Below are positions 34,998-44,850 of a stretch of 64,000 bases of DNA, piece after piece; position 1 is the first letter of the stretch; every line of letters starts with the position of its first letter. The DNA is from Phlebotomus papatasi (taxonomy: Eukaryota; Arthropoda; Insecta; Diptera; Psychodidae), in assembly GCF_024763615.1 (NCBI RefSeq), contig NC_077222.1, forward strand, positions 16,368,001-16,432,000. Direction: 5' to 3'. Made by a program: the position numbers and the translations under genes. The notes under the pieces were generated by a model. That model saw only the letters and a program-made list of their open reading frames with translations. It was not told the origin of the DNA and made no database searches.

Positions 34998-35293
34998 ATT
35001 CATTCATTCATTTCATTTTCAACCGCTTATCCCTATTGGGGTCGCGGGCCCATGACATCCAAATTAGAAGCCCACACTTGTCGATCCTCCGCCACTTCAG
35101 GAAGATGTTCGGGTTCGATCCCGAGGCGTTCCAAGGCAAGATTCTGAATTTGATTCAGCCACCTTGTCCTAGGTCTGCCTCGAGACCGAGGTGTCCTCAC
35201 AATGGCTTGCATAGCTTTTCTGGGGAATCTTTCTTCATTCATGCCGTGTGGTTGGGGTACCCATCGGACGCGTCCCAGGTGGCGGATAGGGAA
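34998..35293 (-). mobile_element. 5'-truncated LINE
   Basis: Minus-strand end of a non-LTR retrotransposon: a reverse-transcriptase C-terminus (35033-35293), then GGGATAAGCGGTTGAAAATG and a tail of (ATGA)n at 34998-35015. Similar CAACCG(C/T)TT..(CATT)n words at 60807-60855 suggest a second, eroded copy. Confidence 0.7.
35033..35293 (-). pseudogene. LINE ORF2 C-terminal fragment
   Basis: About 87 codons on the minus strand end in GPRPQ and a stop at 35033-35035. The order HLGRVRWVPQ, then ERFPRKAM, then RSRGRPRTRWLNQI, then EDRQVW is the pattern that follows the reverse-transcriptase domain in many insect LINE ORF2 proteins: a basic RGRPRxRW box and an A/E-DR-xW box. Upstream catalytic parts (YADD box, endonuclease) are missing because the copy is 5'-truncated. 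The Met in the middle of the frame is not a real start. The clade cannot be set from this tail alone. Confidence 0.7.
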
Positions 35294-35379
35294 TGGCTGT
35301 AGTTGGTTTTAGAACTGGCTATAGTTTGTTTGGAAATAGCTATAGGCACGTATCGGCATCTTTGCGTCTACGAGAAGTT

Positions 35380-35660
35380 CTAAGTGAATACTAAACCGCG
35401 GACCACCCCAAAACCCGTGTCTCCTGGGTAAGGAGGCCTGTGCATCAGGTTTGCACCCTGTTGTCACAGTAACCTGTCAGCAAAAAAACACAACAAAGAG
35501 CCTCGGATGTCGGATGGATTGCACCGGAAACGACCTACGCGAGACAATGGACAAGCTGTTGCTTCAACCGCTGGTCCCGGGGTCGGAGGGCACCAGAGTA
35601 ACGGAAGAGGCTCTGGAGTGACATCAGGTTCGACAAGCCTACCACGAAAAGACATTATAC
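35380..35660. other. G+C-rich segment, possible retrotransposon fragment
   Basis: This stretch is clearly richer in G+C than anything nearby, with CCACCCCAAAACCCGTGTCT, GTCGGAGGGCACCAGAG and a 105-codon plus frame starting at 35507 (Gly/Ser/Arg-rich, then a different composition). It sits just upstream of the LINE fragment inside the same inserted block. It could be another part of the same or a related retrotransposon in inverted orientation. Its identity is not established. Confidence 0.35.
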
Positions 35661-36060
35661 ACCCAAATAATTTGCAAACGCATAAGACATACCTATCGAA
35701 TAAACTACAGGAATGCCGTGATGTATGTAAGATATTCTTGGCGTCAGTTTTATCCCTATTTTCAGGGCTAACAATTTACAAGAAGTTAATTTTAAATTCA
35801 CCGGGAAAAAATGCAGATATTTAAGGCATATTTCAAAAAGTATTTGTCGAATCAGCTCTCAATGGTGAGCAAGCTTGAATAATTGTATGGGTATTCCCGG
35901 CTAGTGCATAATCCCGAAGTGTATAGTTGCGGTAACCCCAGTATCTCTTCTAAGCTCTTTTGGGCGACTTTTTGAATGTTTAATAAATAATTTCAAATCA
36001 CTTGTAAACGGGTAAATGATGCGAAATATTTTTGAAATTAAGGTAAAAAAGTGAAGCGTG

Positions 36061-36410
36061 CATCGACCATGGAGTATCGTTAACAATCGATCGTTTGCTC
36101 AAAGTAAAATGACTTTTTGTAAATTATTCATCGCTTATGTCGCGAATTAGAGCATTGCACAAAATATGAAATTCTTTGCCACTCTTGTACTACATCTTCT
36201 TTTATCTACCGGTATACAGGAGTAAGCCAATTAAGATTTTAATTAAAAAAGATAGGTGACAAAACATCAGGGCTTTACAGAGTGCTCCAATTCACGAAAC
36301 AGTTAGAATCCTTTTAATAAACCGAAGATTGACTTTTGTGACATCGCTCGAAGATTCAGGATCGATACCTTTTACTGGTTGGCCTTTGACTCATATCTGA
36401 GAAATATTAG
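36061..36410. other. no recognised feature
   Basis: A/T-rich, no gene or repeat ends seen. Confidence 0.35.
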
Positions 36411-36540
36411 GTGAGATTCTTAACAATCTCACCTACTATAATCCTAACAAAATTTCATGTCGTCCGATCGACCTCAAATTTGGCCAAAATGTGTTTCGCC
36501 ACTTCCTGATTCCGAATATATATGTGACTAAGTTACGTTC

Positions 36541-36562
36541 CCGGCCGGCCGGCCGGCCGGCC
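36541..36562. repeat. (CCGG)n microsatellite
   Basis: 22 bases of uninterrupted CCGG repetition, very unusual in this A/T-rich setting. It lies near the left end of the 1.8-kb element. Confidence 0.9.
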
Positions 36563-36739
36563 GCTCTTTGGAGCTTAATAGCTCCTAAACTAAAAAAGAT
36601 ATCGACTTGCGGTTTTCGGCAAAGGTTATATATCGGGTGAAAATTGCAACTTGGTGCATAGACCCCCCACCCCCCACCCCTCCTTCCGCCATTTTGAAGA
36701 CCCCCCTTTTTTTGTTTTCTCAATAGCTCCGCCCCTATG

Positions 36740-37590
36740 GCATTCAGCGGACTCAAATTTTAGTATGTTATAGCTGGGCCTTAGAGCTTTCCATCAATAC
36801 CAAACTTAAGGTCCCCCGACCCCCCTGACCCGAGCTATAAGGGTCCAAAAAAAAATTCTTAAAATGGCCATAACTCCGGTTCTAATTGTCAGAATTTAAA
36901 AAGTGAGGGCTTTTTGGAAAGCTCTCGTGAAATGCCACTTCCCCTTCTAACATCGCAAGTTCATAAAACCACCGCTAGGGGCGCTTTTTTTAAAAAGAAA
37001 ATTTTTAAATCTTAAAAGTTAAATAACTCAAAAATTCCATTGTGCATCGGGCTGAAAATTTAGTATGTTGTAGCCGTTGATTATACCTATCAAACAAAAA
37101 AAACCTTAAGTCGATCCATAACCCCTGACCCGAGCTATAAGGGGTCAAAGTTCGAACATTGACCGGCCTCTATCTCCGGTTCTAATTAACATAGCGACCT
37201 AAATTTTACCTTTTTGGTTTCGTCTCGATGAGCACTTTCAGATGGAAGTTCAAAAAGTCACCATAGGTGGCGCTGTGATAGCGTCAAAATTCATCGAAAT
37301 TCAAAGTCACTTTTCTCAAAAACGGCATTGTGCAAGTTAATAAAATTTTAGTATGTTGTAGTCCAGTCTAGGACGTTTCCAAAATGGTGCGTATGCGCGC
37401 TGTGGTTTCAATAGAACCGGAGATATGAGGGGTCAAAGTTCACGAAATTCAAAAAATCATATCTCCGGTTCTATGTGAGCGATTTTGATGAATGAGGGCT
37501 TAAACGAAAGATCTCACCAAATGCTACAACTTTCTAGAATATTTGAACTTCGTGGGACCAACACCAGGGGCGCCACAGTCGAAAAACCAA
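36740..37590. repeat. three divergent tandem monomers of about 295 bp
   Basis: The words TTTTAGTATGTTRTAG (about 36757, 37059, 37351) and (CTGACCC)GAGCTATAAGGG or its variant GAGATATGAGGGG (about 36830, 37130, 37420) recur at intervals of about 290-300 bp. So do CTCCGGTTCTA and an AGGGGCGC / AGGTGGCGC word. The monomers have diverged strongly, so the array is old. Confidence 0.6.
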
Positions 37591-38203
37591 TTTCAATATC
37601 ACATAACCTCAATTATCTTGACTATCGCTGAACCGATTTTGATGATTACTTCAACATAATTGTAGAGCACATTTGTCTCTACATTTCGTCCATACATCAT
37701 TTTCCACTCAGACTACGCTATCACTCCGATTTTGCCGTTTAAGTGTGAAAAAAATGATTTTTCCAATAATAACGCTTTGAAATCACTCAGATGCCAATTT
37801 GACTGCCTCTACTCCAGCAAGACACTTAAAATATGGTTTTAAATGGAAAGTCCCGCAAAATACAACAATTCTTTGATATAGTTGAAGTTCAACAAATGAC
37901 TACTTGGGGAACTCTGGATGAAAAAACGAGTTAAGAAACAAAAAACCTCGCTTAACTTGGCTTCTGAGTAATCGATGAGTTCAAGTTCTACGGCAAAATT
38001 ATAGAGAACATTCTGGTCTACATTTCACCCATATAACACTTTTCTGTCAGTTCATCCAAATCCTTGATATTTTGGTTTAAATACAAAATTTGTATAATTT
38101 CACGAATTTGATTCAAGATAACTGAATGGCGTCTCCCAACTTCAGCTCCAAATCGAATTTGCATGCACTCCGAGTTAGCTCACATTAAGAATCTCACCTA
38201 CAT

Positions 38204-38452
38204 AAGCCGGTTAGGATTATCTGTCCCTTTTTCATTTCAAAGTTCTTCGTATGTTACCCTGTTTTGTTTAGTTCTTCTGCCAATAAGAAAAGCAACAACT
38301 AAAGCATTGTTCCCATTGTTTCTATTAGCTCTAACTAAAACATGTTCTCATGAATATTGTAGCAAATCTCCACATTTTCATTTCTGGTTTATAAGGTAAA
38401 ATAACGATACATTCGTTTGCTTCATTAAATGAGATTCAAAGGGTGAAGGGAT
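38204..38452. other. no recognised feature
   Basis: A 78-codon plus frame spans 38163-38399 across the element border and resembles no known protein. Confidence 0.3.
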
Positions 38453-38454
38453 TA

Positions 38455-38654
38455 GGGGAAGGCTTTCAGGCTCCGCACACACTCTGACTTTGTACACTAT
38501 GAGGTGTGATTCTTTCATAATTACACCAATTTTCCATATATTCCTTTAATGAATCTGCCTATCTATGGTAATACATCTCATTCATTAAAGGAATATGGGA
38601 AAATGTGAAATGTTCGAAGCCAGAGTGTGTACGAAGCCCAAAAGCCTATCCTTG
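38455..38654. mobile_element. MITE, family I
   Basis: GGGGAAGGCTTTCAGGCT, followed by CGCACACACTCTGACTT, is the near-inverse of the right end running from AGCCAGAGTGTGTACGAAG to AAGCCTATCCTT. The central words TCCTTTAATGAAT / ATTCATTAAAGGA are also inverted. A second copy lies at 59442-59665. The left end follows TA. Confidence 0.75.
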
Positions 38655-38955
38655 GTGAATTTATTAGAGCAAAATCACATTACATTTTCCCACGAAAGAC
38701 GTAATTTTTGTTAGAACGAGTTCTGAAACAATTACGAAATTATTAAGTTTATTTAAACTAATATTTTATCTTTAAAGTAATTTTAATTTTAGTGAAACGC
38801 ATTATCATAAAATTGGCATTGTATAAATGAGCAGTAAAAGTTTAAAATTGAGCAGCATCAAATAAATTTGAAACAGTGATATTATCGTCCAAATTTTGGC
38901 AAAGGGAAAATAAAGGGATTTTCATTCTATCTGCAACAATTTGAGATGCTAAATA

Positions 38956-39138
38956 GGGGAAGTGTGCCAAATTTCGGCTAGTTTCTAATTTCGGCCACTA
39001 TGAGTGTAATTTCGGCCATGCAAATAAATTAATTAAAATTATGTATGTAATGTTCGAATAGACAATGAATTCATTTTGCTTTTAAATATTTATTTATTTT
39101 AGGTGCTTCCAACTATGCCGAAATTTGGCACACTACCC
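38956..39138. mobile_element. TA-flanked MITE, family E
   Basis: GGGGAAGTGTGCCAAATTTC and GAAATTTGGCACACTACCC are inverted ends flanked by TA, with a second inverted word around TTTCGGC. A longer relative is at 56604-57010. Confidence 0.75.
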
Positions 39139-39169
39139 TATATAAATTGGACTCTTTTTTTGTAAATTT

Positions 39170-39262
39170 TAGGTTTTTTACTGACCATAATTAGATATTT
39201 TACTTCTCATTTTTAATTTTTTACTGCTCATTTTGATTTTTTAACGGCTCGTTTGTTTTTTG
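39170..39262. repeat. short TACTG(A/C)YCA tandem stretch
   Basis: Units like TTTTTTACTGCTCATTTT repeat a few times. They match the large array at 62045-63060, and a small stretch near 51765-51835 is similar. Confidence 0.55.
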
Positions 39263-39270
39263 CCCATTTA

Positions 39271-39498
39271 AGGTAAAGTGCCCTCAAGTCGACCGGTTCC
39301 TAAATTCGACCAGTAGAGTTATTTATTCAATTTAATTATATTTCCACTAATATTTGGCGTATGATCTAACATTAATATGTCAATTATTCCATAAATAAAT
39401 ACGAATCAGTGACAATTTTATAAAAATTCTCCATCAAACATTTAAATATTGACCACCGTTCGAGTCGAGGAACCGGTTGACTCGAGGGCACTTTACCT
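39271..39498. mobile_element. TA-flanked MITE, family C
   Basis: AGGTAAAGTGCCCTCAAGTC / GACTCGAGGGCACTTTACCT ends with TA flanks, then CGACCGGTTCC / GGAACCGGTTG. Matches 14175-14394. Confidence 0.8.
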
Positions 39499-39668
39499 TA
39501 CATTGACACAATTACCTATACTCGAACTAATTTTATTAGCGTACGTCTTTGTTACGTCAAATTTCTAATTTAACAAAGTGTTTAAAAGGATTTATCAACT
39601 CCGCGACTGATTTATTAAAAACTCAATTCACACAATAATTTTGTAATACAAAAAATTTTAAACTGATA

Positions 39669-39897
39669 GGGTCGAAGGAATACCTATTCGAGAGGGAATC
39701 CCTATTGACACTTTTGTCGAAATGATGAAATTTATTTAATGTATCTGATAAAATGCAAGTAATATGATGTTTTTTCTGCAATCTACCTTTTCTTATAAAA
39801 AGAAATGTTCATATTTCATATCCTAAATCGGTACAGGAAGTGTCAATAAGTATGGCATGATAAATTCTTAAAGTGTCAATAGGTGTTCTTTCCACCC
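39669..39897. mobile_element. TA-flanked MITE, family H, reverse orientation
   Basis: Reads as the reverse complement of the copies at 9489-9705 and 50742-50970: GGGTCGAAGGAATACC at the left, AGTGTCAATAGGTGTTC then TTCCACCC at the right, flanked by TA. Its length equals that of 50742-50970. Confidence 0.75.
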
Positions 39898-39899
39898 TA

Positions 39900-40892
39900 T
39901 CTCGTTACTCATATTCTTAATTATGCCTAAAAAGTATAAATTGAATTACAATTAAGGCTTTGAAAATATTCCTGAATTATTCACCTTTTTCTTAATCAAC
40001 TGCCAACACCTCTGTTTCTAAATTTTAGCTGACAGGGTATGTGCAAAAATTTGATTAATTAACCCCAAAAGGCATATTCTAGAGGGTGGAGTTGCCAAAG
40101 AGTGAAATGTTGAGAGGATGTCTCTCAAAAGTAACGTAATTTACTGTTGCTGTCTTTTCTCTTTTCCGCACGAGGAGACTTTTAAATAAATTATTAAAAG
40201 TGTAAGCTTGGCCAAAATCACTGAAGCACGCATTTTCACGTTTTAATCGGGCAGTCGAGTCACGTATGGAGCACCAAAGCTGGAAAAGTGGGACAGGGTA
40301 TCCCCCTGTTCTCAAAAAGTTACATTTTTTTTCTTCACCCACAATCCTTCGCGAAATTGGAGCGGCTCATATGTGCTATATTTTCTTTGGAAGCTGAAAA
40401 AAAAATCCCACATAAAAATGCGAACGTTGATTTTTTTTAGGAGAAAAGAAATATTCGCATGAGTGAAGTAGAAGGAAAACATGAAGGAAAGATGCACATT
40501 ATGAGATTCCTCATGGAGTGTGCATATAAAAATATTGCTCTGGAAAAAATAACACAGAAATTGCCTTACTCGAGATGTTTCAACGAAAAAAAATAGCATT
40601 AGAGAAAATGCCATATAATGGATGTTTTTCAGTGTTGACACTGGATTTTTTTCCTCAGCTATGATCACAAAAGAAATCACTATATCTAAATGACTAGGAA
40701 AATGCAGTAAAAGCTGCAATAAAATTTTTATTGCACCAAGAATCAAATGCGAAAGACGAAAGGCGTATTCTTCCCTTTAGAATAGCTCGTTATAAAATTA
40801 TGACTGTATTTAGTTTGAAACATAATTTAAATCTTTCACGACGACTCAACTGAAAAATTCCTGATTACTGAATCACAGGTTCATGAGGAGAA
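39900..40892. other. non-repetitive block without recognised gene
   Basis: Minus-strand frames of 87 and 144 codons (40079-40746) overlap slightly. Both are rich in F, L and S and show no domain I recognise. Probably single-copy non-coding DNA. Confidence 0.35.
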
Positions 40893-40894
40893 TA

Positions 40895-40970
40895 GGGGGA
40901 AGTGGGACACCTTTGAAATTGGGAAATTTTCTCCTATGTGTAAATGGAACTGAGCCATATCATTATATTA
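40895..40970. mobile_element. left half of a family N MITE
   Basis: GGGGGAAGTGGGACACCTTT after TA, followed by the AAATGGAACTGAGCCATATC word shared with 11849-12041. It stops where family F sequence begins at 40971, so it was cut by that later insertion. Confidence 0.65.
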
Positions 40971-41011
40971 AGGTGGGGTAACTGGATCGCTTTCCGTAGA
41001 GTGCTACTTAA

Positions 41012-41525
41012 CCCTTTAACGACGAGACACTTTTCACAAACTGAAAATCAACAATAAAAATTAAACTGGGAGATATAATCAATTATAAGTCTTACATCTA
41101 ACCTTAGAAAGTCCAACAGAGTGTGATTCGGTGTATTTTGTGCCTCTATGAACGATAGGGACAAATATAGCCCAAAAATTTAAGTCATTTTTTTTAACAA
41201 TACCAATGAATAATATTTTTCGCTTTAATAAAAAATATTACGTATGAGAATTGTAGTTTATATTGCCAAAGGGGTTTTGCTAAAAAAAATGAAAGTATAA
41301 AAAATAAATAAAATCAATTATGAATTTGAGAATTTAAAAATTCGCCATTTTTGAGCTTAAATATTTACTACATAGCGAATAGCTAGAGACTTGCAAAAAA
41401 TATTGTAGATTTCTTCAACCTTCTACTTTACAATTATGTACAGACATAAGGAAAAAATAACTTTAGGTAGTCAGGAAAAATTATTTTCTTTATGGGACAC
41501 CGGTGTTCCAATCGTCCTTAAAGGG
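41012..41525. mobile_element. piggyBac-type MITE (TTAA-flanked)
   Basis: TTAA-CCCTTTAACGACGAG at the left and ATCGTCCTTAAAGGG-CTAA at the right, with the right TTAA mutated by one base. The undisturbed family F copies read GTGCTACTTAAATGCTTG across the site, which fixes the insertion point. The right two thirds align with 23410-23892 of the larger piggyBac-like element, so this is a deletion derivative of the same family. Confidence 0.85.
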
Positions 41526-41779
41526 CTAAGCGCTGGTTTTTGGACTGATGCAATTCTTTTTTACTTCGTCTAAATCCATAGAATTATTTACTGTTTCATT
41601 CAGAAACATAATGTGAAAAAAATTATCAAAAATTATTAAAGAACATTTATAAAATAATAATAATACTGAAATAAGCTGGAGTTCACTAAGTGGATCGCCT
41701 TTTCGCTAATTGGGTCAAATGGTTTTTTAATTGGATCACTCAATTTACAAGCATATTAAACGAGAAAATAAATTTTTAT

Positions 41780-42300
41780 TACATTTTTAAAATTTTTATT
41801 GGATTATTTCTTTTAACATTTAATGTAAAAGACAATCTTTGGTGTAATATCAGTTTTATGAACAACAATTGGAGGAACAAGTAGGCCAGTAGCAGACACC
41901 ATAAAGAGTGTTGTGGCACATTCCTTCGATCCAGAATTTTTAAGAACTGGCACAATACGTGAATTTTTCCTGGCCCATAAATTTCCATCTTCTGGTATCA
42001 AGAAAAAGGCACTTTCGTCGAAATTAAAAACCCGGTCTGGTGAAATGGTCATTAGATCGTGTTCTGTGAAGTATTCTCAACAATTCTGAAACCATTCCGT
42101 GAACTATTCAGCAGTAACCACAACTCTTTCCAATGAGAAGGACTTTGGAGCTGAGCTCTGGATGACGCTTGAGAAAATTCCTGAACCAAGTATCTCCAGG
42201 CCTTCCGACTGTAAAATAGTTTGGAATTTTGAAGGTCTCGCAGATTGTGCGCTAGGCATTACTGATCGCATTATTAAAATAATTTGTTTTTCCTAGAGAA
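41780..42300 (-). pseudogene. pogo-like transposase relic
   Basis: Read on the minus strand, the order of motifs fits pogo/jerky-type transposases. GRPGDTWFRNFLKRHPELS at about 42205-42149 is the end of the CENP-B-type DNA-binding domain. After a frame change and two stops comes FNFDES at about 42030-42013, carrying the first catalytic Asp of the DDE_1 domain. LWARKNSRIV follows, then a short conserved block VSATGLLVPP to about 41850. The frame is lost again at 41813, and the sequence passes straight into the element's 3' non-coding end. The remaining two acidic catalytic residues are missing. The relic is inactive by several independent lesions: internal stops, frameshifts and a core deletion. 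Confidence 0.7.
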
Positions 42301-42423
42301 ATTATTCTCTTTCAAAAATAATGATGTGTTAAGATTACTATATAAAGTCTCATAGCAGTATATTTCGAAGAATTGTATTTTGTTTAATTTAAAATCTATT
42401 TTGATGATTCTTACAATATTTGA

Positions 42424-42546
42424 TCCGATCCATCAACTGTTATAGTATCTGCATTTCTTTTGAATGAACATTTTGTGCAAGAAGCGAAGTTTATATTGTT
42501 GTTTGCATGAAATACAGATACGACAATAGTCGATGCAGCTGACGAT
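42424..42546. mobile_element. MITE, family P (diverged copy)
   Basis: CATCAACTGTTATAGTATCT at the left mirrors AGATACGACAATAGTCGATG at the right. Shares both ends with 17420-17566. Confidence 0.5.
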
Positions 42547-42652
42547 AAGTAGATTTTACTAAAAAAAAAAAACTGCGTTTATGTATAATACACAATTTTA
42601 CTACCCTCTGTCTTTACTGTTTAAAATAGTTTTTTGATAACTATATCAATTA

Positions 42653-42824
42653 GGGTAAAGTGATACAAGTTGGACAGGGATTTTTTCTTGATAAATACAG
42701 TACAAAATTTTTTTTAAGCACAAGGAATCAAATGGTAAAACTAAAGCATTAAAAATATATAAATAAAAATGAAGTACTAAATTTATCAAGAAAAAAGCCC
42801 TGTCCAACTTGTACCACTTTACCC
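42653..42824. mobile_element. TA-flanked MITE, family D
   Basis: GGGTAAAGTGATACAAGTTG and CAACTTGTACCACTTTACCC are inverted ends flanked by TA, extending through GACAGGG / CCCTGTC and TTTTTTCTTGATAAAT / ATTTATCAAGAAAAAA. The TIR, about 44 bp, is the best preserved in the window, which suggests a young copy. Single copy here. Confidence 0.85.
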
Positions 42825-42826
42825 TA

Positions 42827-43629
42827 ATGTAATTAAATTTAAATATATCGGTAATATTTCGCGATTTAAATTTTATTCTGTTGCGTTAATTGCTGAGAGA
42901 CATTCAGAAACCTTGATTATTTATCTTTAATATTTCAATATTTTCACTCTTGTCATGGATTCATTTTCACGGCAAAATATTTTCATTACAGAATAAAAAT
43001 CATTTTGCGGGAATTTATTGACGAGAGTAACCTTTTTTTCACGTGAGGGTATCGTATATTCCTGCGGGTGGCGTTTACAACTGTTCTCAATTTTTTTAAT
43101 TCTCACGCTTTTTGTCGAAAACGATGGTCAAATGAATGTGAATTTATGTGATTTTTTCAAGCTTTTGTTTTTTTACTTGAATTCAGAGATAAAAGCAATT
43201 TGTAGTACCTGAATACGAGCGTAGAGGCCAATCGGTAAGAGATAACGTCTCCCGGTCTTCAATGACCCCCTCTTTATAAGTCAACGTTCTCTAGTGATTT
43301 TTTTTTTCATTCCATAGAAAATTAATGACAGGAAAATTTACCATTAATATATTTTCAATAACAAACTTAAACCACAATACGTTTTTTTAATAACCAAAAG
43401 GTTTTGAGATTTTTCAATTCATCTACTCGATCGGAAGCTGCCCAAGCCGTAGATCGTTAATGTATCTTAATATTAAACGTATTTAAATATCTTACGTGCG
43501 ATGAAAGGTTTTCGGTATGTTTTGTATGGTCTATCTGCATTCAAGGTGCAAATGAAAAGTACTTGTTTGTCATTACAAAGATCCCGTTATCCATTCTCGA
43601 TTCGGCTGCAAGTATTAGTAACACTATAG
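42827..43629. other. A+T-rich stretch, nothing recognised
   Basis: A 64-codon plus frame at 43018-43212 is composition-driven. No gene or element ends seen. Confidence 0.4.
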
Positions 43630-43631
43630 TA

Positions 43632-43898
43632 AGGTGGGGTATCTGGATCATTTTCCGAAGAGTGCTACTTAAACGCTTATTTTTGGACTGATGAAATTCT
43701 TTTTTACTTCTTCTAAATCCATAGAATTATTCACTGTTTCATTCAGAAACATAATATAAAGAAAAAATTATCAAAAATATTAAAGAAAATTTATAAAATA
43801 ATGATAATACTGAAATAAGTCAGCATGCACTAACTGGGTCACCTTTTCGATAATTCACTTTTAATTAAACCTATGGATTTAAAATACTTTTTTCGCAA
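43632..43898. mobile_element. family F fragment
   Basis: AGGTGGGGTATCTGGATCA after TA. It follows 15743-16001 almost base for base through TGGATTTAAAATACTTTTTTC, after which the two diverge. Ends without an inverted partner. Confidence 0.65.
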
Positions 43899-44668
43899 GG
43901 AAAAAACAATAAATGTTTTCAATCAACAGTTGTCATTAGCGAAAATATCACTGCTAGAAAATTTTTAGTGAAGAACCCAGCTGGCATAAGATTGAAATGA
44001 ATCGATTACACTCACTCATTTAATGGAAAAAAAATTTTTTTTTGCTTTTTCTCAAACTTGAATAGTTATATTATTGTTACTGTAGTGACTATATTACGGA
44101 AACAAAAATAAATATATTATTTTAAGTGGATTAATCATAAACGATCCAGATAGCGAAGCGCCCGGATTAGCACACTTGACTATATGTACCATTATCAGTT
44201 GGAATCTAGATAATACCAGCCACGAAGCGACTTAAGCCTCCAACTAATGGTTAAAAATTCATTCAAATTGGAATTTTTTTTTCAGAATTTTGTGTATTCT
44301 AATAACCGGATAGTAAAATTTACTATCCGCATATTGGAATCTAATATACGGCTAGGAAAATGTACTATTCAGATATTACAATATTAAATGTGATATCCTT
44401 ATTATAAAAAATAAGTTTCTTCAATCTTCGATAATTTTTGACTGTCCGATCTAATTTTTTCCTGATTACTTTTTTACTATACGGCTATTAAAATTTTCTT
44501 TGTAGGATTATATATTTCACTATCTTAATTTTTTCGATCTATGTAAGACATTCAGTGTTTGCCTACTTAAAAGTGAACGAAGAGGATGAAGTAATAAGGG
44601 GAAAGACGGGTCTGTTTCACACATTATAAGTATGATTTTGAAAACTATAACAGTTTTGCATAATAAAA
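43899..44668. other. A+T-rich stretch
   Basis: No gene. TAAGGGGAAAGACGGGTCTG near 44597 looks like a solitary MITE end without a partner. Short ATAGTAAAATTTACTAT-type words at 44310-44360 form a small hairpin. Confidence 0.35.
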
Positions 44669-44670
44669 TA

Positions 44671-44848
44671 GGGGAAACTGGGACAGTTGTAATTTTTTTA
44701 TCACTCTTCACTTGAATTTCACTTCAGTAGTGTGAGCATATTTAAATTTAGCAGAGTGTATTGTTAAACACCCAGAACTCTAGAGAATCTGTAAAAATTG
44801 ACGTATCTTGTAAAAACTTTAGTAGCTTGAAATTACCCCACTGTCCCC
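44671..44848. mobile_element. TA-flanked MITE, family B-related
   Basis: GGGGAAACTGGGACAGTTGTA and ATTACCCCACTGTCCCC are approximately inverted and flanked by TA. 178 bp, no coding sequence. Confidence 0.6.
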
Positions 44849-44850
44849 TA

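Larger units (their letters stand above)
34849..36060. repeat. family T repeat split by insertion
   Basis: 34849-34939 and 35926-36060 match successive halves of the intact copy at 15510-15710. Everything from about 34940 to 35925 was therefore inserted into it. The inserted block starts TACAGTGGGTTCCTGAATTA. Confidence 0.5.
36411..38203. mobile_element. 1.8-kb inverted-repeat element with internal tandem units
   Basis: TAGGTGAGATTCTTAACA at 36411 is the near-inverse of TTAAGAATCTCACCTA near 38184-38203. The left end also forms its own hairpin (AGGTGAGATT / AATCTCACCT). Inside are a (CCGG)n run, three divergent monomers of about 295 bp, and further prose-like repeats. Related sequence at 4063-4775 shows that the family is dispersed. 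No transposase is recognisable; the class is unknown. Confidence 0.5.
40971..42300 (-). mobile_element. pogo-like element relic hosting a piggyBac-type MITE
   Basis: The left end AGGTGGGGTAACTGGATCG follows TA and matches the family F segments at 15743 and 43632. The match resumes at 41530 after a 514-bp insertion and leads into a decayed pogo-like transposase read on the minus strand. The opposite terminus is not visible before 42430, so this copy is truncated there. Confidence 0.65.

Noticed and set aside
36541..36562. (CCGG)n as a CpG island or promoter
   Set aside because: It is only 22 bp, inside a repeated element, with A/T-rich surroundings and no promoter context.
40312..40746. 144-codon minus-strand frame rich in F, L and S
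   Set aside because: The composition is what A/T-rich DNA gives by chance. There is no regular pattern of membrane segments and no motif.
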